Notes: generated by a model from the letters alone, not told the origin. A stretch of 63,543 nucleotides of DNA from Folioceros fuciformis (GCA_049999805.1 JBNGIO010006236.1:264558-328100), one strand, 5' to 3'. Counted from the stretch's first letter, positions 22,661 through 36,249 are shown. Program-made: numbers and translations.

Positions 22661-25600
22661 AACGTTAGGCAAAAAATGGGACAAGACGCACAGCTTCATC
22701 TCCAAGAGCGGAGGTAAGTTTTCCGGCCCGAATAAGGCGATTTTCAGTGAGTTGAGCTTGCTGCTGAAGACTGCGTTGATCAGCTTCCACAATCTCCAGA
22801 TTCTTCTTCAATTTCTCCACCTTTTCCTCCACTGCCCGAAGTTGCTCCTGCTTCGCAGCAAGATTTTCTGATGCCTCTTTTAAGGCTGCTTCTGCCTTTC
22901 TCAACACCTGTTTCATACCCAAAATGTATGCCACCACTGCAGTCAAATAACAAACTGCAAGAAGGAGAGCATGAAGGACAAGTTGAAATGGTAGTCCTCC
23001 ACTAGTCATACTCATCACCTTCGTTCTAATGCTTATTTCATTAGAGGGCTTCACATGCATCAAACTTTAGTGAACAGCGAGCAGACAGGAACCTCTTTTT
23101 TAGGTGCAACAACTTTGTTGACATTTGCATAGACATCCATGGCTCGGACCCACATACAAAGACTGGTGGCAGCAGCACTCTGCTTCTGAACGATCTCTGG
23201 CGAAAAATTGGGATCCATAATATACTTTTGAAGCTTCTTCTGAATGAGTGGAGTAATCGAGTCTTTGTCATAGTCCACGAGACGCTTGATAAACGACACA
23301 TCTCCCATGATCTGCAAGCAAAGAGTGATTCTTTGAATCCAGGACTATTCCTTGTGGCACGACTCCAAACAAAGTACGAAGCCAGCAACCCAACCTTTTT
23401 TGCAGCATCCCATTCAGGTTTCTCTCCCAGGAGCACACAAACAGCCTCCATTGTCATGAGTACGAGTGCTGGTGGAGTCTTGAAAGACTTGACTTCTGTG
23501 ATATCACTCTTGCTCAATGCATTTAGAGCTTCCACAGCAGCATTCAAAGCAGGCATGGCTTGTTCAAGGTCTTTAAGTGCATCATCCTTAATAAGCTGTG
23601 TGTTGGCTGCCTGCACTTTAACCTGTGCCTCTTCTGTTTCTACAGTACTTTTCACCTGCACATGTGGAAACAAGTATGCTTAATCTCACAAGCCCCCGCT
23701 GTTGGCAGCATTATGGAATGGCAAAAGCCAGAAGTTGTTGGAGTATATGATCTACACCTTCTCAGCAGCTTCTTGGTCGCTTGCAACTTGGGCAACAAGT
23801 TTGTCAGTTATCTCTGCTTTCTCTTTCAGTATTGGCTGCAACTTGCCAAGTTCAATCTGTACACATGGTCAAACTGCGGTAGTCAGTGTTCTGTGCAAAA
23901 GATACTGCAGGGATTTGTACTAAAGATGGTAAACTGTTGGATCCTAAAATGGAGCGCTACCACTATGTTAACGAGTACCTTCATGCTATCAATCAAAATG
24001 TTGGTTTCCTTTAATTTCTGCAATCCATTCATGAAGCGATCTTGTGCCATGTCCATCTCCTTTCGCTTCTCTTCCAGCAATTGAATGTAAAGATTTACGC
24101 AATCAAGATAAGACTTAGGAGTGATGTAATACTTTCTGCGAAGTTCCATGTAGAACTTGTCAGCAGCCAGGCCAACAGATGTGTGAATTCCTACACACAT
24201 CTTTGCTATCTTCTTCTTCACCTGCGCAGCCCGTTAGTACAGTTTCAGTCAGAGAGAAAGCCAAGCTGCCGCCAGAAATGCTACACAAAGTGGTTAATGC
24301 AGAGAAGTGGAGGAACCTGATCGGAACCAAGATCTAGAGGAGCAAGGAAGTGGTTGCTGACAGAAAGCAAAGCCTCCTCTGGCCATTCATTGAACCAATC
24401 TATCGTGCAACATGATATCAAAGAGGGGAATTGGCGACACCGGGAACGGAATGCTTCTCCCACAGGACTCATACAAATAACAACATGCACATTTTCTCTG
24501 GCCCTGTTTATGAAGGTTGAGTATAAGACATCTTTAGTTTCTAAGTAACCAAGACTTCTTGCATACTCCCGCACTGCCTGCCCTATTCGCTCCTTTTCAT
24601 CCTGAGCAAACAGTCCTGGTATCTCCCCGGAATTCAACAGGTTATTGATGTCTTCCACGAAGCCCTCGTTCACTATTTGGGTATCCGTGAACAGGAATGT
24701 AATCGGCTTGCCATCCACTCCTACATGTATCCTCAAAGGTAAGATCGTAACAAAGTCCAAAAAAGTATGTGTTGTAGCCATCTAACAATATTTGAAGCCA
24801 TGATGTCTTAGGGTAATACGACAATGCCATGACAACCACAGGAAACGCCTCACCTGCAACTTGATATACTTTCTTCAAGTCCTCTCTGAATTCGTTGTTG
24901 CTATAACCTTTAGTAAGCTCAATTTGAAAGCATTTGTACTCCGATAGAGAGCACGCAAACCGGGTAAGACTTTGCTTGCCTGACCCACCGACTCCTACTA
25001 GCATTGCGTTGCCACGTGGTTGACGCAATATCCGTGTAATTCGTGATACATGATCTATGGCATCTTTAAAGAACACCAACCTCATTGCTTGTGTCGTGCT
25101 CATATTGTAGTCCTCCAAATAGTCTTTGAAAAGTAGAGGAAGTTTTGATGCATCTTGCACCTACAAAAATTTGACCAGACACCTGAGAAGTCCTAGCCTT
25201 ACAGCAGTTTATAAAGAGAATGCTCACACATGTCCAGATGGAAAAGCGAGTGCTTGAATCAAAAACCTGTTCGTAACGACGGTCTTCAGCAGCATACCCA
25301 GGTCGAAGGTAATCTGCAAACATTATCACAGAATCCTCAAACACCTCTTGGAATGAAGATATTTCCTCAAAACTCCTTTTCAACAGTTCGTGTAACATGC
25401 CCATAAAGTAACGCCTGTCTTCGTCATTCACCAGACGATCATGGAACACTCTCATACACTCGTGGATCCATAGTGTCCGAAGTACCTTCTTTGTATTGCA
25501 ATCCATTGGCTTCACCATAAGAATTCCCTGACAAACAATTTTTGGGATGAGGAGTCTAGCCTGGAACAATACATGTGATTGAGGCTTCTGAGGATAACCA

Positions 25601-28600
25601 ACCTGAAACACCTTTGAAACATCTCGAAGATTGAAAGTGTAATGTGACTTCGTGGGGGTGGGCAGAAGTTCTTGACTTATTCGCATATATATCTCAATGC
25701 TGCTGTCAACAATGGGCTTCAGAAACGATTTACATTCTTGGGCAAATAACTGGAGGAATCCCCCTAGAATACCCCCAAATATTGTGCGCAACGCAGTTTC
25801 AGACGGTGGTTGCACGCATATCATGCTAAAATGCCGGAAAAATCGGGCCGTCACCTGACATGAGAGGCACAAGCCATTTACGTCTGAAGGGCCTTCAACC
25901 TGGCCCAAGGTCCTCTACTATGTAGCAAGCAAACTTTTATTTACGTTCGCATGCACAAACCTCATTGCGGCCACCACCAGGGGGTGCACAAGCTGAAATA
26001 AGGGTCATGTCCTCAATGTCCTTCCATATAAGCAGCTGTCGATCATAGAAGCCCTTGAAATCTAGAAACTGACGTAGAAGTTCTATTGGGGGTTGTGCGA
26101 AGTATCGCTCCCGCTGTGGCATGTTCACATCATCAACAAAGCACGCAATCTTTTTACCAATGGGGGCTCCATACCGTGTTTTCCGCTTCTTCTCCAGTTT
26201 GCTTTCTATGGCTTCCTGCATGCCAGTTCCAAAGTTAGGAAAGATTCGACCAGAGAGCCAATGAGGTCAACATCAAATTTCTGGTCAAGGGCAACCTGTG
26301 TTGCAATACTGGTGGTCTGGGCACTAAAATTCAACACGATCGCCATGTACTTCTCTTTCAGCCGAGCTAAAGTGTCCATGACAATAGCACTTTTCCCAAC
26401 TCCAGAAACACCCTGATATAAAACTGGCCGGTCAACTTCCAGATTGATTTCCAACAGAAAACTCAATCTTGTTGTATCCAAGGTCGGAACAATGAGGGAA
26501 AAGAAGGGAACCCCCACTTTGTACGTGAAAGCTGGTATAACGTCTTCCCATGGTGATAGAAGCTGATCTTTGAAGTTAACATAGAACTCGAACACAGTGT
26601 CCCCTCCTGGAAAAGCTGCCACTGTTTCCAGCTCACCTCGAAAGAAAGAATCAAACTTGTCAATGCTGGGTTGGTCAATGTTGCCCCCAATCGACCATAT
26701 GTAGGCAAAGGCAAATACTCTGTTAACTACTGGGGCCATAACTTCAAGTTCAGTTTCTAGGCCTTTAGCCTGCCACACAAGACCCCTATGTGGCTGAAAG
26801 AGGGCTTCGATGTACTGGCAAAGTGACGTGACAACATTGATGTTCACCGATGGTATGTTTTCCTTGCAATGTACTCGTAGAAATTTTATACCCACATCAA
26901 CGTACGTGTCAAACAGAGTATATAAGTGAGACTCAACAACTGCCGTAAAGGACAACTCCACTTTCAGCCTTTGCAGCCAGGACTGAACATAGGGCCGCCA
27001 TCCTAGCTCTTCTGGTGGAACATATACCATTCCACACCGACTCACAGTGGCAGGAGATGCAACCGCTAAATCTGCCACCTCAAAGAGCATCCGCATGGTG
27101 ATAGGGTTGAGTTTAATACGTTCTCCATTAGGCAAACACAGAATACAGTTGTCATCAAGAACAGTATTTAAGTTTTCAATCCAAATTGCATCGACTGGAC
27201 CGTCAAAAACTACCCACTTTCTATCCATAGTAGCGTCAGCTACACATTGTCGAATTATTGTACTTCCAAGTCCATCGGTCCACTCGTTTGTAAGAAGGTT
27301 ATATTCACCATATAGCTCACCCATCTTGATCGACTTTGGATTCAACACATACGTATGAACTACTTGGAACTGTTGATTCCTATGGCTTGCCTGGCGGAGC
27401 TTTGTCATGGCTGCTCGAAGCATTTGATAGCAGGTTGTTTTCCCACCGCCTGTTGGCCCGACCAACATAACTCCAAACCTTACATTCATTGTTTCAAAGA
27501 GCTGAATGACCTTGATGACGTATGCCGGAACTGGCTGCAAGCCCACAGCCAAAAGGCACTCTTGTATAGCTACCATTAACTCTCCAAAATCTTGTGCTGG
27601 GATTTCAACACCTGGGAAAAGGTCTGCTATGATGGCAAGGAAAAGACTAACATCTTGCGCCAAAAACTTTGGCAGGTTGCTGTCTTTAAATGCACGAATC
27701 AACACAACGTCTTCATTGAGATCTGGATTAGCCCTTTTCAAGGCACCAGCCATCACAAGTACAGATTTCACGGCTCTCATGCCAAAATCATAGTGGTCCT
27801 GTTGACTTAGCTGCTCACTGGACAGTTTGTATAGTTTTACCATTTTCCTTGAAAGTATCTTGGCGTTTGCAAAACCCTCTGAAAAGAGCATCACCTCTGC
27901 TACCAAAGCGTAATCTGGGATCATCATAGATACAGACCTGAAGAGGACCTTAAGGTTATCTGGAAGTTCAGTTCGACCAGCATAGCCCGGATTCATGGTG
28001 ATAAACACCCCACACGTCGGAAGAAGCTTAATCTCCCTCCCTTCAAACATAAATTTGCTCACCCGACTTTTCAAAGCATTCTGTATCGTAAGCAGTTGTT
28101 GAGCAACCACAGAAAGGACTTCAATATCAATCCTATTGAATTCGTCAAAACAAGCCCATGCACCACATTGTGCCAGCCCAGCAAAAAATTTCCCCATAAA
28201 CTGGTCGCCAATTCACAAGCAGGGAATTAGAATATTTTAGTAGATCTGAAGTACATACAGCATATCGTCATCCATTCTGATCATACTAATGTCTTTCCAC
28301 TTTCAAAAACCGAATAACTTGCCCGTACATACCTTGTAGTCCAGATTATCACCACAGTTGAAGACCACACACTGAATGCCTAAAGCCTTCCCAAGGTCCT
28401 TCGTAGTTTCTGTCTTTCCTGTTCCAGCAGGACCGGCAGGAGCCCCTCCAAGCTTCATGTGTAGAGCTCCAGTCAAGGTCATGTAGCAACGGTCTGTCAA
28501 GGGTGTGATCACAAGGCGGGGCTGAGCTCCTAAGTATTCATATGCATAGGTGAAACGGGCATTGGTTTGGCGAACAACACAGTCGTCCAGCTCATCATCC

Positions 28601-31600
28601 CAGTAATACCTTAGCTGCATTTGCCAGCCAAACTCTGTGGACTTGAAAATTTTATCTCTGAGACCAGAGTAGACATCAGAAATGATTTATCAGAAAAAAG
28701 ACGGACTGTTTTATCACTAGTTCCACTCCATGGAGAAGTGCATGGTCCAGTAAAAGGCAATGTTGTGACACCTGACCTACCTCACCATGGTTTCAACAAT
28801 GTCTCTTGCATGGACATCAATGGTAATCAGGGCAGTCAAAATTTTCCGTTCTAATGCAAGAAGGTCCATTCGCACCAATACGGACAAGTCCGCGAGTTGA
28901 GTGATACAAAGATCCCTAAACTTCACAAGTCCTGCTTCAACATCAACACTCGCAAGCGCTGCCTCGACTGCTTCAGACCAGTACACCTGACTGATGAGCA
29001 CTACGATTTGAGCAGCGTGCTTAAGCACCCATTCTTTCCTTGCCCGTTTAGCATAATCAATGTGTGCCGCCTTTGACAACCTGCCGCAAAACTGCTGAGA
29101 GTTGTTAATGCTTGTCAAGTGGTGAAGTGTTGATACATGGACGGGAACAAAACTGGGCAAGCTCAGTGCCTAAGAGTCTACAATCACTGTCAAAAGTCAG
29201 AATACCTTCTCATGCTAGCCACCATGGCCTGTTCGACAGATGTCAGCCAGTTTTCTACATTGCCCCGAGCCTTGAGGTTCTTGCCCAAGGATATCCTCTC
29301 CCCTTCCCCAGAAATCATCCCATAAATATCTATACTTTTAGGGTCCTCTCCAAAGTCCAATCGTCTGATCCCGTCTGCAGTGCATCACAAAGCCTCACCA
29401 CTATACACAAATTATCGTATTCAAAACAATTGAGAATGCCTTCAGTGCTTCGTGGAAAGTATCGTAACGCAATTACCAAAGCATTTTGACATGTGAGGCT
29501 GAACTGCTTGGACATTTCTCGTTTGAGCCAAGATTTCCAATAGCTCATCATTTGATAGAAAGTAGAAGCGAGGAAAAGCCATGCGCTTTGTCTCCAAGTA
29601 GTCCTCCAAATTTTTCTGAATCTGCTCCAAAGTTTCATTACTTCGTTGAAAAGCTTCTAACCACCCAGGAGTTGTGCCAGCCTGCAACGCATTTGCCCTG
29701 AAAATGTGGCGAAAAGTAGTCACGAAATAGCACTTGGACAACACTTGCGGGCTTGCCGAGACAACACAACAACATCCCATCAAACTTACTAAACAGGATT
29801 GACAGTTGCAGTGACATGCCTATCATGTGTACGTTTCATTATGTCTTTGAACTGTTTGTCTACAGCATTAAACGCTTTGCTTTCATTGGGCAGTTGTCTC
29901 TGGATATCTGGGGCGCTGAAAATACTCTCCAAGTACATCCACTGCTTCTGGCATTCCAGCCACTGATCCAAAACTTTACCAAAATGTTTCAATTGATTTT
30001 CCATCTTTTCCACCTCGTTCCGGATTCCACCGACATATCTGCTTAAAGGAACGGTTCAGAATGTTCAGACGCACCATGAGTGTCACGGTGTCACGTGAGG
30101 ATATACCTTGATGAGGTAACTGTATTCATCGTCACCATAGAATCTTCCAGGGCAACTATGACATCATCAACACCTCCCAGCACATATGTGTCTTTGAAGT
30201 CCTTGTATTGCTTAACAACAAACTCAATGGTCTGCCACTGTTCTCAGGAAAGGAGACACAGACGTTTTTTATCGCCCACAATACCTTGGACATTAACACG
30301 CACAGCACATTTCCTTACTAACACCATTCCAGGACTAACGGTTGCACTCTCACCTTATCTTGAACTTTGTTAAGCAGCTCTTCGAGAGCTTCTTCTTGTG
30401 TTGCCTCATTTGATATAGTGCTGATGCCGCTTTGGAAATCCATCACTTTGTACTCTAGAAGCTTACCCAAAGTCAAAGGCTGGGTCTTGTCAAACTGCTC
30501 ATATCAACAACAAACAAATCAAACGACTGACTACTTCGGCGGCCAAAACCTACAACACCAGGGCAGTTCAGACAGATTGTGGCCGTGGTGAAACTGATGA
30601 GATGTTGCGGCCAACTCTCGGCATCTAACAAAAGAAGAGAAGGATTACCTTTCGACCAATTTCAGCTTCAATTTTCCTCCAGTGCCTTTCTTTCAAAGCT
30701 TTATTCCGAAGGCTTTGAATAGCAGGAAGGGTACGCCGAAAGTCATCCACCATCTTCCGCAAGCGCTGAACCACGGGGTTCGCAAGGATGCCTCTTTCTA
30801 GCTTCACAGCAAGCTTTGCATATCTGGAAAATGGCAGTGCCTAAATAATCAGTACTGTCACTCAGACTTACACCTGATATTCTGTTCAAAGGTAGGCGTA
30901 GAAGAAGAAGTACTTTGTGATGGTCGCTTCGACTTCTTCAATTTCTAGTTTCTCAAATAGCATATTTGACCAGTTGGCCGACTTTTCTATCAGATCTTCT
31001 AAACCGAACCATAGGGAATATCTCATGTCGACCTCATCTGCAGCTTGGGCTAAGTCGTCCAATCTTGACTCCTCCACCTACATCAGGATGCAGTCCAAGA
31101 TAGTTGAGCACCTGCAGCAGCAGCACTTGATATAGACCCCACAAAATGTAGGCAAGGTCACCTGAAATAGTAACTGATACTGATGAATGCGGTTGGCTGC
31201 TGCTTTCTGAACCGCAATGTCCTGAGACAGTTTCTTGACGTACGCCAACACAGTTTCCTTGTCAGCAATTGCTGCAGAAGTACAAAACTAAAATCAGACC
31301 CTGCGCTAGATGTCTTGTGCGGAACACAAACAGCTGTTTAAAGACAGTGGAACTGAATGTGTACTGTCATCAAGAATCATTTTGTGCTGAGCTGCCTGCC
31401 GAATATCTGCAACCTGGTTCCGTAACGAGACCACCTCCTTTGCAAGATCAGCACTGAAGTTTTTTATATGATCAGCTTTTCCCAGCTCTGCAGCCTCCAT
31501 TGCTGCCTTCATTGAGTTGAAGTCAGCGTTCATCATCTGGTAGGACGCATACTGATAGTCCGGCACGGGGATTTTGAACTCATTCATAACCATGTATATT

Positions 31601-34600
31601 TCCACGATGTCATTGTACTTCTGTGTGTGGTCATCTTTCTTCTCATGCATTGTCTGTAATCCAGAACCCATGTTTAAGAAAACACAAATACCGAAATGGT
31701 CTAAACAGATGTTTAGAAAGGATTTAAAAAAACTTGGTTGTTGAAATGCATCAAACGACCTGAAGAAAATCAGCGATTGCTACAAATTCTTCCACTTTCG
31801 TCGGTTTGACCGTCAATCTTTTCTCAGCTTCGTGAACCTCATCTATAAACACCTGGTTCGAACGAATCCCTCAGCATCCAGCTCACTGACCATAAAATAG
31901 CTGACTCATTTGCACATCTAGAAGTTTTCTGCACTGACACTATCTGAGAAACAACACAACAGTTGAGTAAATCCACGAGACAGTCAACCTGATAACTCTG
32001 GGCACCCATTTGTGGAAGCAATGTATGAATCGCCTGAAGACACTTTTGAGGAAATGGAAGAAGCGTTGCCTTCAACTGTACACTACTTAGATGCAGGATG
32101 CCCTGGGCCAGTCACCTCATACTTCAGAGCCAGAACTAAACCTGTCTCTCTTGTATATCCGTAGCTGAGCAGGATGCATATTTGGTGCTTACCAAGTCAT
32201 TGCTGAAAGGCAAAGCATTGATATCCTCAATCTGCTTCAAGAGGCGATTCATATCTTCCCTAAAGTGGTCCAGTGTTCTTGTTCCAGCTTTGACCTGTTA
32301 AAGGGGGATTGCTGGTCTATAAGTACTCACGGAGCGGCAGGAACTCAGCAAGCCTGGGGAAAGAGTGACAAGGTAAGCAGCAGTTGCCTTTTTCCACAAA
32401 CGCACATCCGACATTTACTACTAACCTCTTGCTCCAAGGATTCAAATGTCATACTTCGGTTTGCAATACACAACTCTACATAGGGCATGAAAATGGCTTT
32501 CACCACTTCCGCATCCTAATTTGAGACAGCGGCAGGGCTCAGCATGCCATCAAACCGAAGAGGAACCAGCAGATTGCAGGATGTAGCATATAGCAAAGTA
32601 CGAAGCAGACTCTGTACAACATGTTCCGACAAAGCAAATACGGGGAAAAATCCAAGAATACCTTGAAGGCGAGTGCAAGAGATCCCTTAATCGAGGAGTT
32701 CAGTGCACCTAGCTGAGTTTCACCAATCAAATCTGTGTAAGGTGCTAGATTTTCTACATCTGCATCTCCCTTATCCACCACCCCATCCAGTTGAGGGTGA
32801 AAGAGAAGTCTTTGCAACGACCTTAACAGGTCAATCATTCCCTTCAAAAGCAACTCCAACTGCAAGAAGGCTCAACCGAATCAGTTGCCGTAGAATGCCA
32901 AGGAAGCTTGCAATGCTGAAATCGAGGTTATCAGCTGACCTTTTTCTCGATTTCCAAGTATGAAGGAGCAATCACCAACTGATCGTTTTCCAGGACAAGA
33001 GCCAACTCAAAAAACTGTTCGAGAACTGCTTCCTTGCTTTTGTCTGTCAGCTTAGGCAGTACACTTGGGCGGATTCTGCTTGAACTTCTCTTTGATGCAT
33101 CTTTCTTGGGTGCTTCTTTAATAGTGGACGCCTTCTTTTTCACTGAGTCCCTCTTCTTCGTGTCTTTAGGTGGAATGGATAGCCTGCCTGCCAAAGGCTT
33201 TTCAACGGCTGGAACAGACTTCCTCACAGAATGATGAGCCACTTTCCGAAGTAAGTCGGTCAAGGAGCTAGTGAGGATCTGGCGAAGAGTGTCAGCAATG
33301 AGGTAGTCTGCAACTCTGACGAAGTTGATTAGCCTGGTTTGTTCAGACCTCTTGGCAGCAGCAATCAAGTACGCAAATGTCTCCTGATTCTCTTTTGCCT
33401 CAAGTGCCCTTTCTTTATCCCTCTTCCATTTGGCAGCAACACTCGCCATTTTCATGCCATCATTGTCTTTGTGGATGGACTGAGCAATTAGCTCAACCTT
33501 GGGAGAACCACTGGACATGGCATCCTTTTGGTTCTGGCCCATAATCTCCTGTTCCAGCAAAGCAAGGTCTCTTATACAAGCTTCCCTCATTGCTGCAACA
33601 GATCCAGTCGTCAGCTGCAATGTAAACAAAAGGCCACCTTTTATCATCGAAGGTCAGCACAAGATTGCATGTACCAAACCAGTGTCGTAATGTGCAGTCT
33701 GATAAAAGGAGGAGAACAAGAACCTGAAGAAGCTGTGAGACGCACTCCTCCCTTTTGGCATCTTGCGCCTCAAGGAACTTTTCCAGCGTGTATATGACCC
33801 CCACTTCAAGCTTGAGAAATCGCAGCACTAACAAATTTTCACAAATCTGAACACAAATTAAGAGAGTCCTTCTGAACACTGAAGACCCGAAAGACGAAAT
33901 GCAAGCACAGCATATTTTGCATACTTCATCCTGATCTAACACATTCTGCTCTCCGTGGCTTCAGAGGAAAATGAGGGGAAGATGATGGAATACCCCTCGA
34001 ATCTGCAGAAGGACCTTCTGGAAGACGGGATTAAGGGTGAAAAGCAGCTTCTGCAGAGACTTGCTTGCTATTATCTTTTTCTTCCTTCTTACAAAATGCT
34101 TCCAAACGGCAAACGACTTCCATTTCTTGTACTGCAGGTACAAGCCGAGAGAGGTCAATAAGCTCTGGAATAAAGGAGGGTGGGCTGACAACCGTCAACC
34201 TCTAGCTTCCTAGAGCAGCCAACCGTGTGGGAGGGGGAAGACAGGGCGCAACGGTGGGCACCTGAAAGAAAACGTTGAGCTTGATTATGCACTTGTAGAA
34301 ATGATAATCACTCTCCCACTGATCTAAAGTCACGAACTCTGCATGCCGAAAATATTTCTTTCAACACCACTGCCGCTGCTGCTGCTTCTAGTGCTGCTGC
34401 CTGAGGTTTGAGTAAAAGACTTCTAACCTGCATCATTGTCGCGAAACAACGTGACACCTACAGCGCTCATGGTGTAGAAAAACGGACTGTCCAGCTCGCT
34501 ATGCAGCACAATATCAAGGTCGTAAGGGTCGAATTGCGGAGACTTGGTCTTTGCAGGTTGCAGGTATATGAAGTCCCTATTTTCAGGGTTTTGCCTCAGA

Positions 34601-35501
34601 TGGTCTGGTATCCCCAAGCGTTAACGCAACAAACCTGAATCCGTGGCAGGGCAAACCTTGCAAGCATCATACACATTCTGCAACAGCAAGCTACACTGCG
34701 TAACAATTCTCTTCCCCAGGATACACATAAACTCCATCCAGGTGTAACGCCTGTCCTTCTCCCCCAGCCCGGGCTTATCGAACTTGCTGGTCCTCCAGGC
34801 CATGAGCGGGTGACTCCCCTTGACCACGTGCTCCTTACTAGGCGAGCAGGTCCTGGCATGCGACACCCTCACCCGGAGCGGGGTACCAGCCCGCTTCTCC
34901 CCGACGCTGGGCCCAGCCTTGGCTGCATCCACAGCGGCAGCAGGAGGCGCCTCTGCCGCGGGTGCAACAGACGTGGACGCCCCGGCTGCGACAGGAGCCC
35001 GCCTGAGGGCCATCGGAGAGCTCCCGGGCGTGGCGGGCACGGTGACCCCGATCTCCGGCGGGACCGGTCTCGTCTGCCCCACCTTCTGGAAGATGGCATT
35101 GTTCTGCCGCGACACCCCGGGCGTGTCCAACACAAAGCTGTGGCTCCTCAGCCGCTCCCCCGTCGCCGACCTGGTGGGCAGGCCCCCGCCCGTCACACTC
35201 GCCTTGCGGAAGCTCAGTGACGTCTTCCGCACCACGCTGCAAAGAAGGCTCCCATCAGTGCCCTGGAAAAGCAACGGGCCCGTACATCGCGCACGCAATC
35301 CAGGGAGATGTAGTGCCTTGTGGAGCGCGAGGTGCGGCGGGAGGTCGCCTTGGGCGCCGCGTCCTCCTCCGCCGGCGCCCACAGTCGGATTCTCTTCCCT
35401 CCCCCGCCGTGCTGCTGCTGCGAGAGAAAGAGGCGGTTCTTGAAGCTGTGCGCCGGGGACGGTGAGGCGGGCAGGCTGATGTCCATGGCGCTGGGATCCA
35501 T
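18340..35501 (-). CDS. Axonemal inner-arm dynein heavy chain, DNAH6-like (many exons)
   Basis: A ~17 kb gene read right to left, with short introns and roughly 4,000 codons in total. Start [16 protein letters not shown] at 35501; stop TAG at 18342-18340 after [10 protein letters not shown]. All heavy-chain modules appear in order: tail and linker (35.5-28.6 kb), AAA1 (GPAGTGKT, 28,434-28,411), AAA2 (GPTGGGKTT, ~27,455), AAA3 (GVSGVGKSA, ~26,400), AAA4 (GVGGSGKQS, ~24,980), stalk and microtubule-binding domain (24.2-22.7 kb), AAA5-6 and the C-terminal cap. Wording around AAA1-AAA2, such as [19 protein letters not shown] and [13 protein letters not shown], best fits single-headed inner-arm chains of the DNAH6 type. 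The protein powers sliding of outer doublets in the sperm flagellum. No obvious disabling lesion was found, but every exon junction was not verified. Flowering plants lack this family. Confidence 0.93.
22665..25160 (-). other. Dynein AAA4, stalk and microtubule-binding domain
   Basis: AAA4 shows [19 protein letters not shown] (~25,010-24,960). The rising coiled coil lies at 24,221-23,883 ([20 protein letters not shown]). The microtubule-binding domain spans two exons from 23,673 ([43 protein letters not shown]) to ~23,060 ([21 protein letters not shown]). The returning coiled coil is at 22,910-22,680 ([35 protein letters not shown]). This order is diagnostic for a dynein stalk. Confidence 0.9.
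25900..28620 (-). other. Dynein motor, AAA1 to AAA3
   Basis: AAA1 is the main ATPase site: Walker A GPAGTGKT (28,434-28,411), then after one intron the Walker B region [13 protein letters not shown] (~28,155-28,115) and sensor segment [20 protein letters not shown]2 has [12 protein letters not shown]3 has [11 protein letters not shown], and further on [14 protein letters not shown] (~26,150) is a Walker B-like segment. One exon (28,197-26,209) encodes 663 residues without a break. All nucleotide-binding loops keep their Gly-Lys-Ser/Thr core, so the motor looks functional. Confidence 0.9.
28621..35501 (-). other. Dynein tail and linker exons (N-terminal half)
   Basis: The first exon encodes a Ser/Pro/Arg-rich, poorly conserved start. 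The second (to ~34,621) is also low-complexity until [19 protein letters not shown]. Conserved dynein wording begins at FDPYDLDIV and [13 protein letters not shown] (34,617-34,428). Next come [14 protein letters not shown] (~34,346-34,264) and [17 protein letters not shown] with [15 protein letters not shown] (from 34,139). Coiled, Glu/Lys-rich tail exons follow through 29 kb. The linker is recognisable at 29,160-28,777 by [21 protein letters not shown], and [18 protein letters not shown] leads into AAA1. Introns are mostly 60-150 bases with GT/AG ends; for example the donor CAG|GTTAG ends an exon at 34,428. Confidence 0.85.
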
Positions 35502-35929
35502 GCCGGCCGAAACCCAACCCAGAACCAGAAGCGATCACGCCACGGCCTGTGCGCCAGCTTCTGCGTCCTGGCAGTTGAATCCTCGTCCATGCATTCCTCG
35601 TCCCGCTTTCCCACACCCCGGACACATCATCTCCATAATATACCTGCCTCCATAACATTAGGTTCCTACTTAAATCCTTCATTAATTATCTATCTCTAGC
35701 CTTAGATCTGTATACCTCCGTTGATACGTGTATTGTAATATTTACATATTTTATTGGATAAAAGATGGAAGATTTATCTACCCTAGAAATGGGGGAGGAA
35801 CAACCAAAGCCCTCCATAGGCCAAAAGGGACTAGCCCCTCAAGATATCATTCCCATAGCTACCTATCCCTCCCATATTGGGGATGCTAAATTAAGAAGGG
35901 TTTGCCCACCTACTACTTATGTTGATGAA
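35502..35929 (-). promoter_or_regulatory. Upstream region of the dynein gene
   Basis: The first ~140 bases are GC-rich and probably the leader. From 35,640 onward the sequence is AT-rich. A 72-codon plus frame at 35,765-35,983 runs into the minisatellite and is not considered a gene. In this lineage the promoter would be expected to act in sperm development, but no specific element is recognised. Confidence 0.35.
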
Positions 35930-36150
35930 AGCACTAGACCCACCCTTGTTCTACAAAATTGCATTGGCCAACACCCTTTGTAGAAACCACTAGACCAATG
36001 CTTGTCCCCCATACGCACTCTTGTCCACTAGACACACATTGGCCAACACTCTTTGTAGAAACCACTAGGCCTACACTTGTCACTGATCTACAAAACTACA
36101 TTGGCCAACACCCTTTGTAGAAACCACTAGACCCACACTTGTCCCTCCAC
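35930..36150. repeat. Minisatellite, ~70-90 bp unit, three copies
   Basis: Three imperfect direct copies share the core cattggccaacaccctttg followed by tagaaaccactag, separated by variable spacers containing cacttgtc. Cores start near 35,962, 36,027 and 36,099. Confidence 0.75.
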
Positions 36151-36249
36151 ATTAGCAGACAATGTTTGTAAAGCTTATAGAGTAATGTCTATGTGGAGCT
36201 ATCAAAAGAAGACTACCACCTAGGAAAGTGGGAGAACCTCATTCATTGA

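Noticed and set aside
26206-28197. Dynein motor exon considered as a cytoplasmic dynein or midasin gene
   Set aside because: Motif wording, the stalk, and the FGMHENA cap fit an axonemal inner-arm chain; midasin lacks the stalk.
34621-35682. 353-codon minus frame as a single dynein first exon
   Set aside because: Its upstream part is merely open sequence in the same frame as exon 2; [11 protein letters not shown] at 35501 in another frame plus a short intron gives a more plausible start, though not proven.
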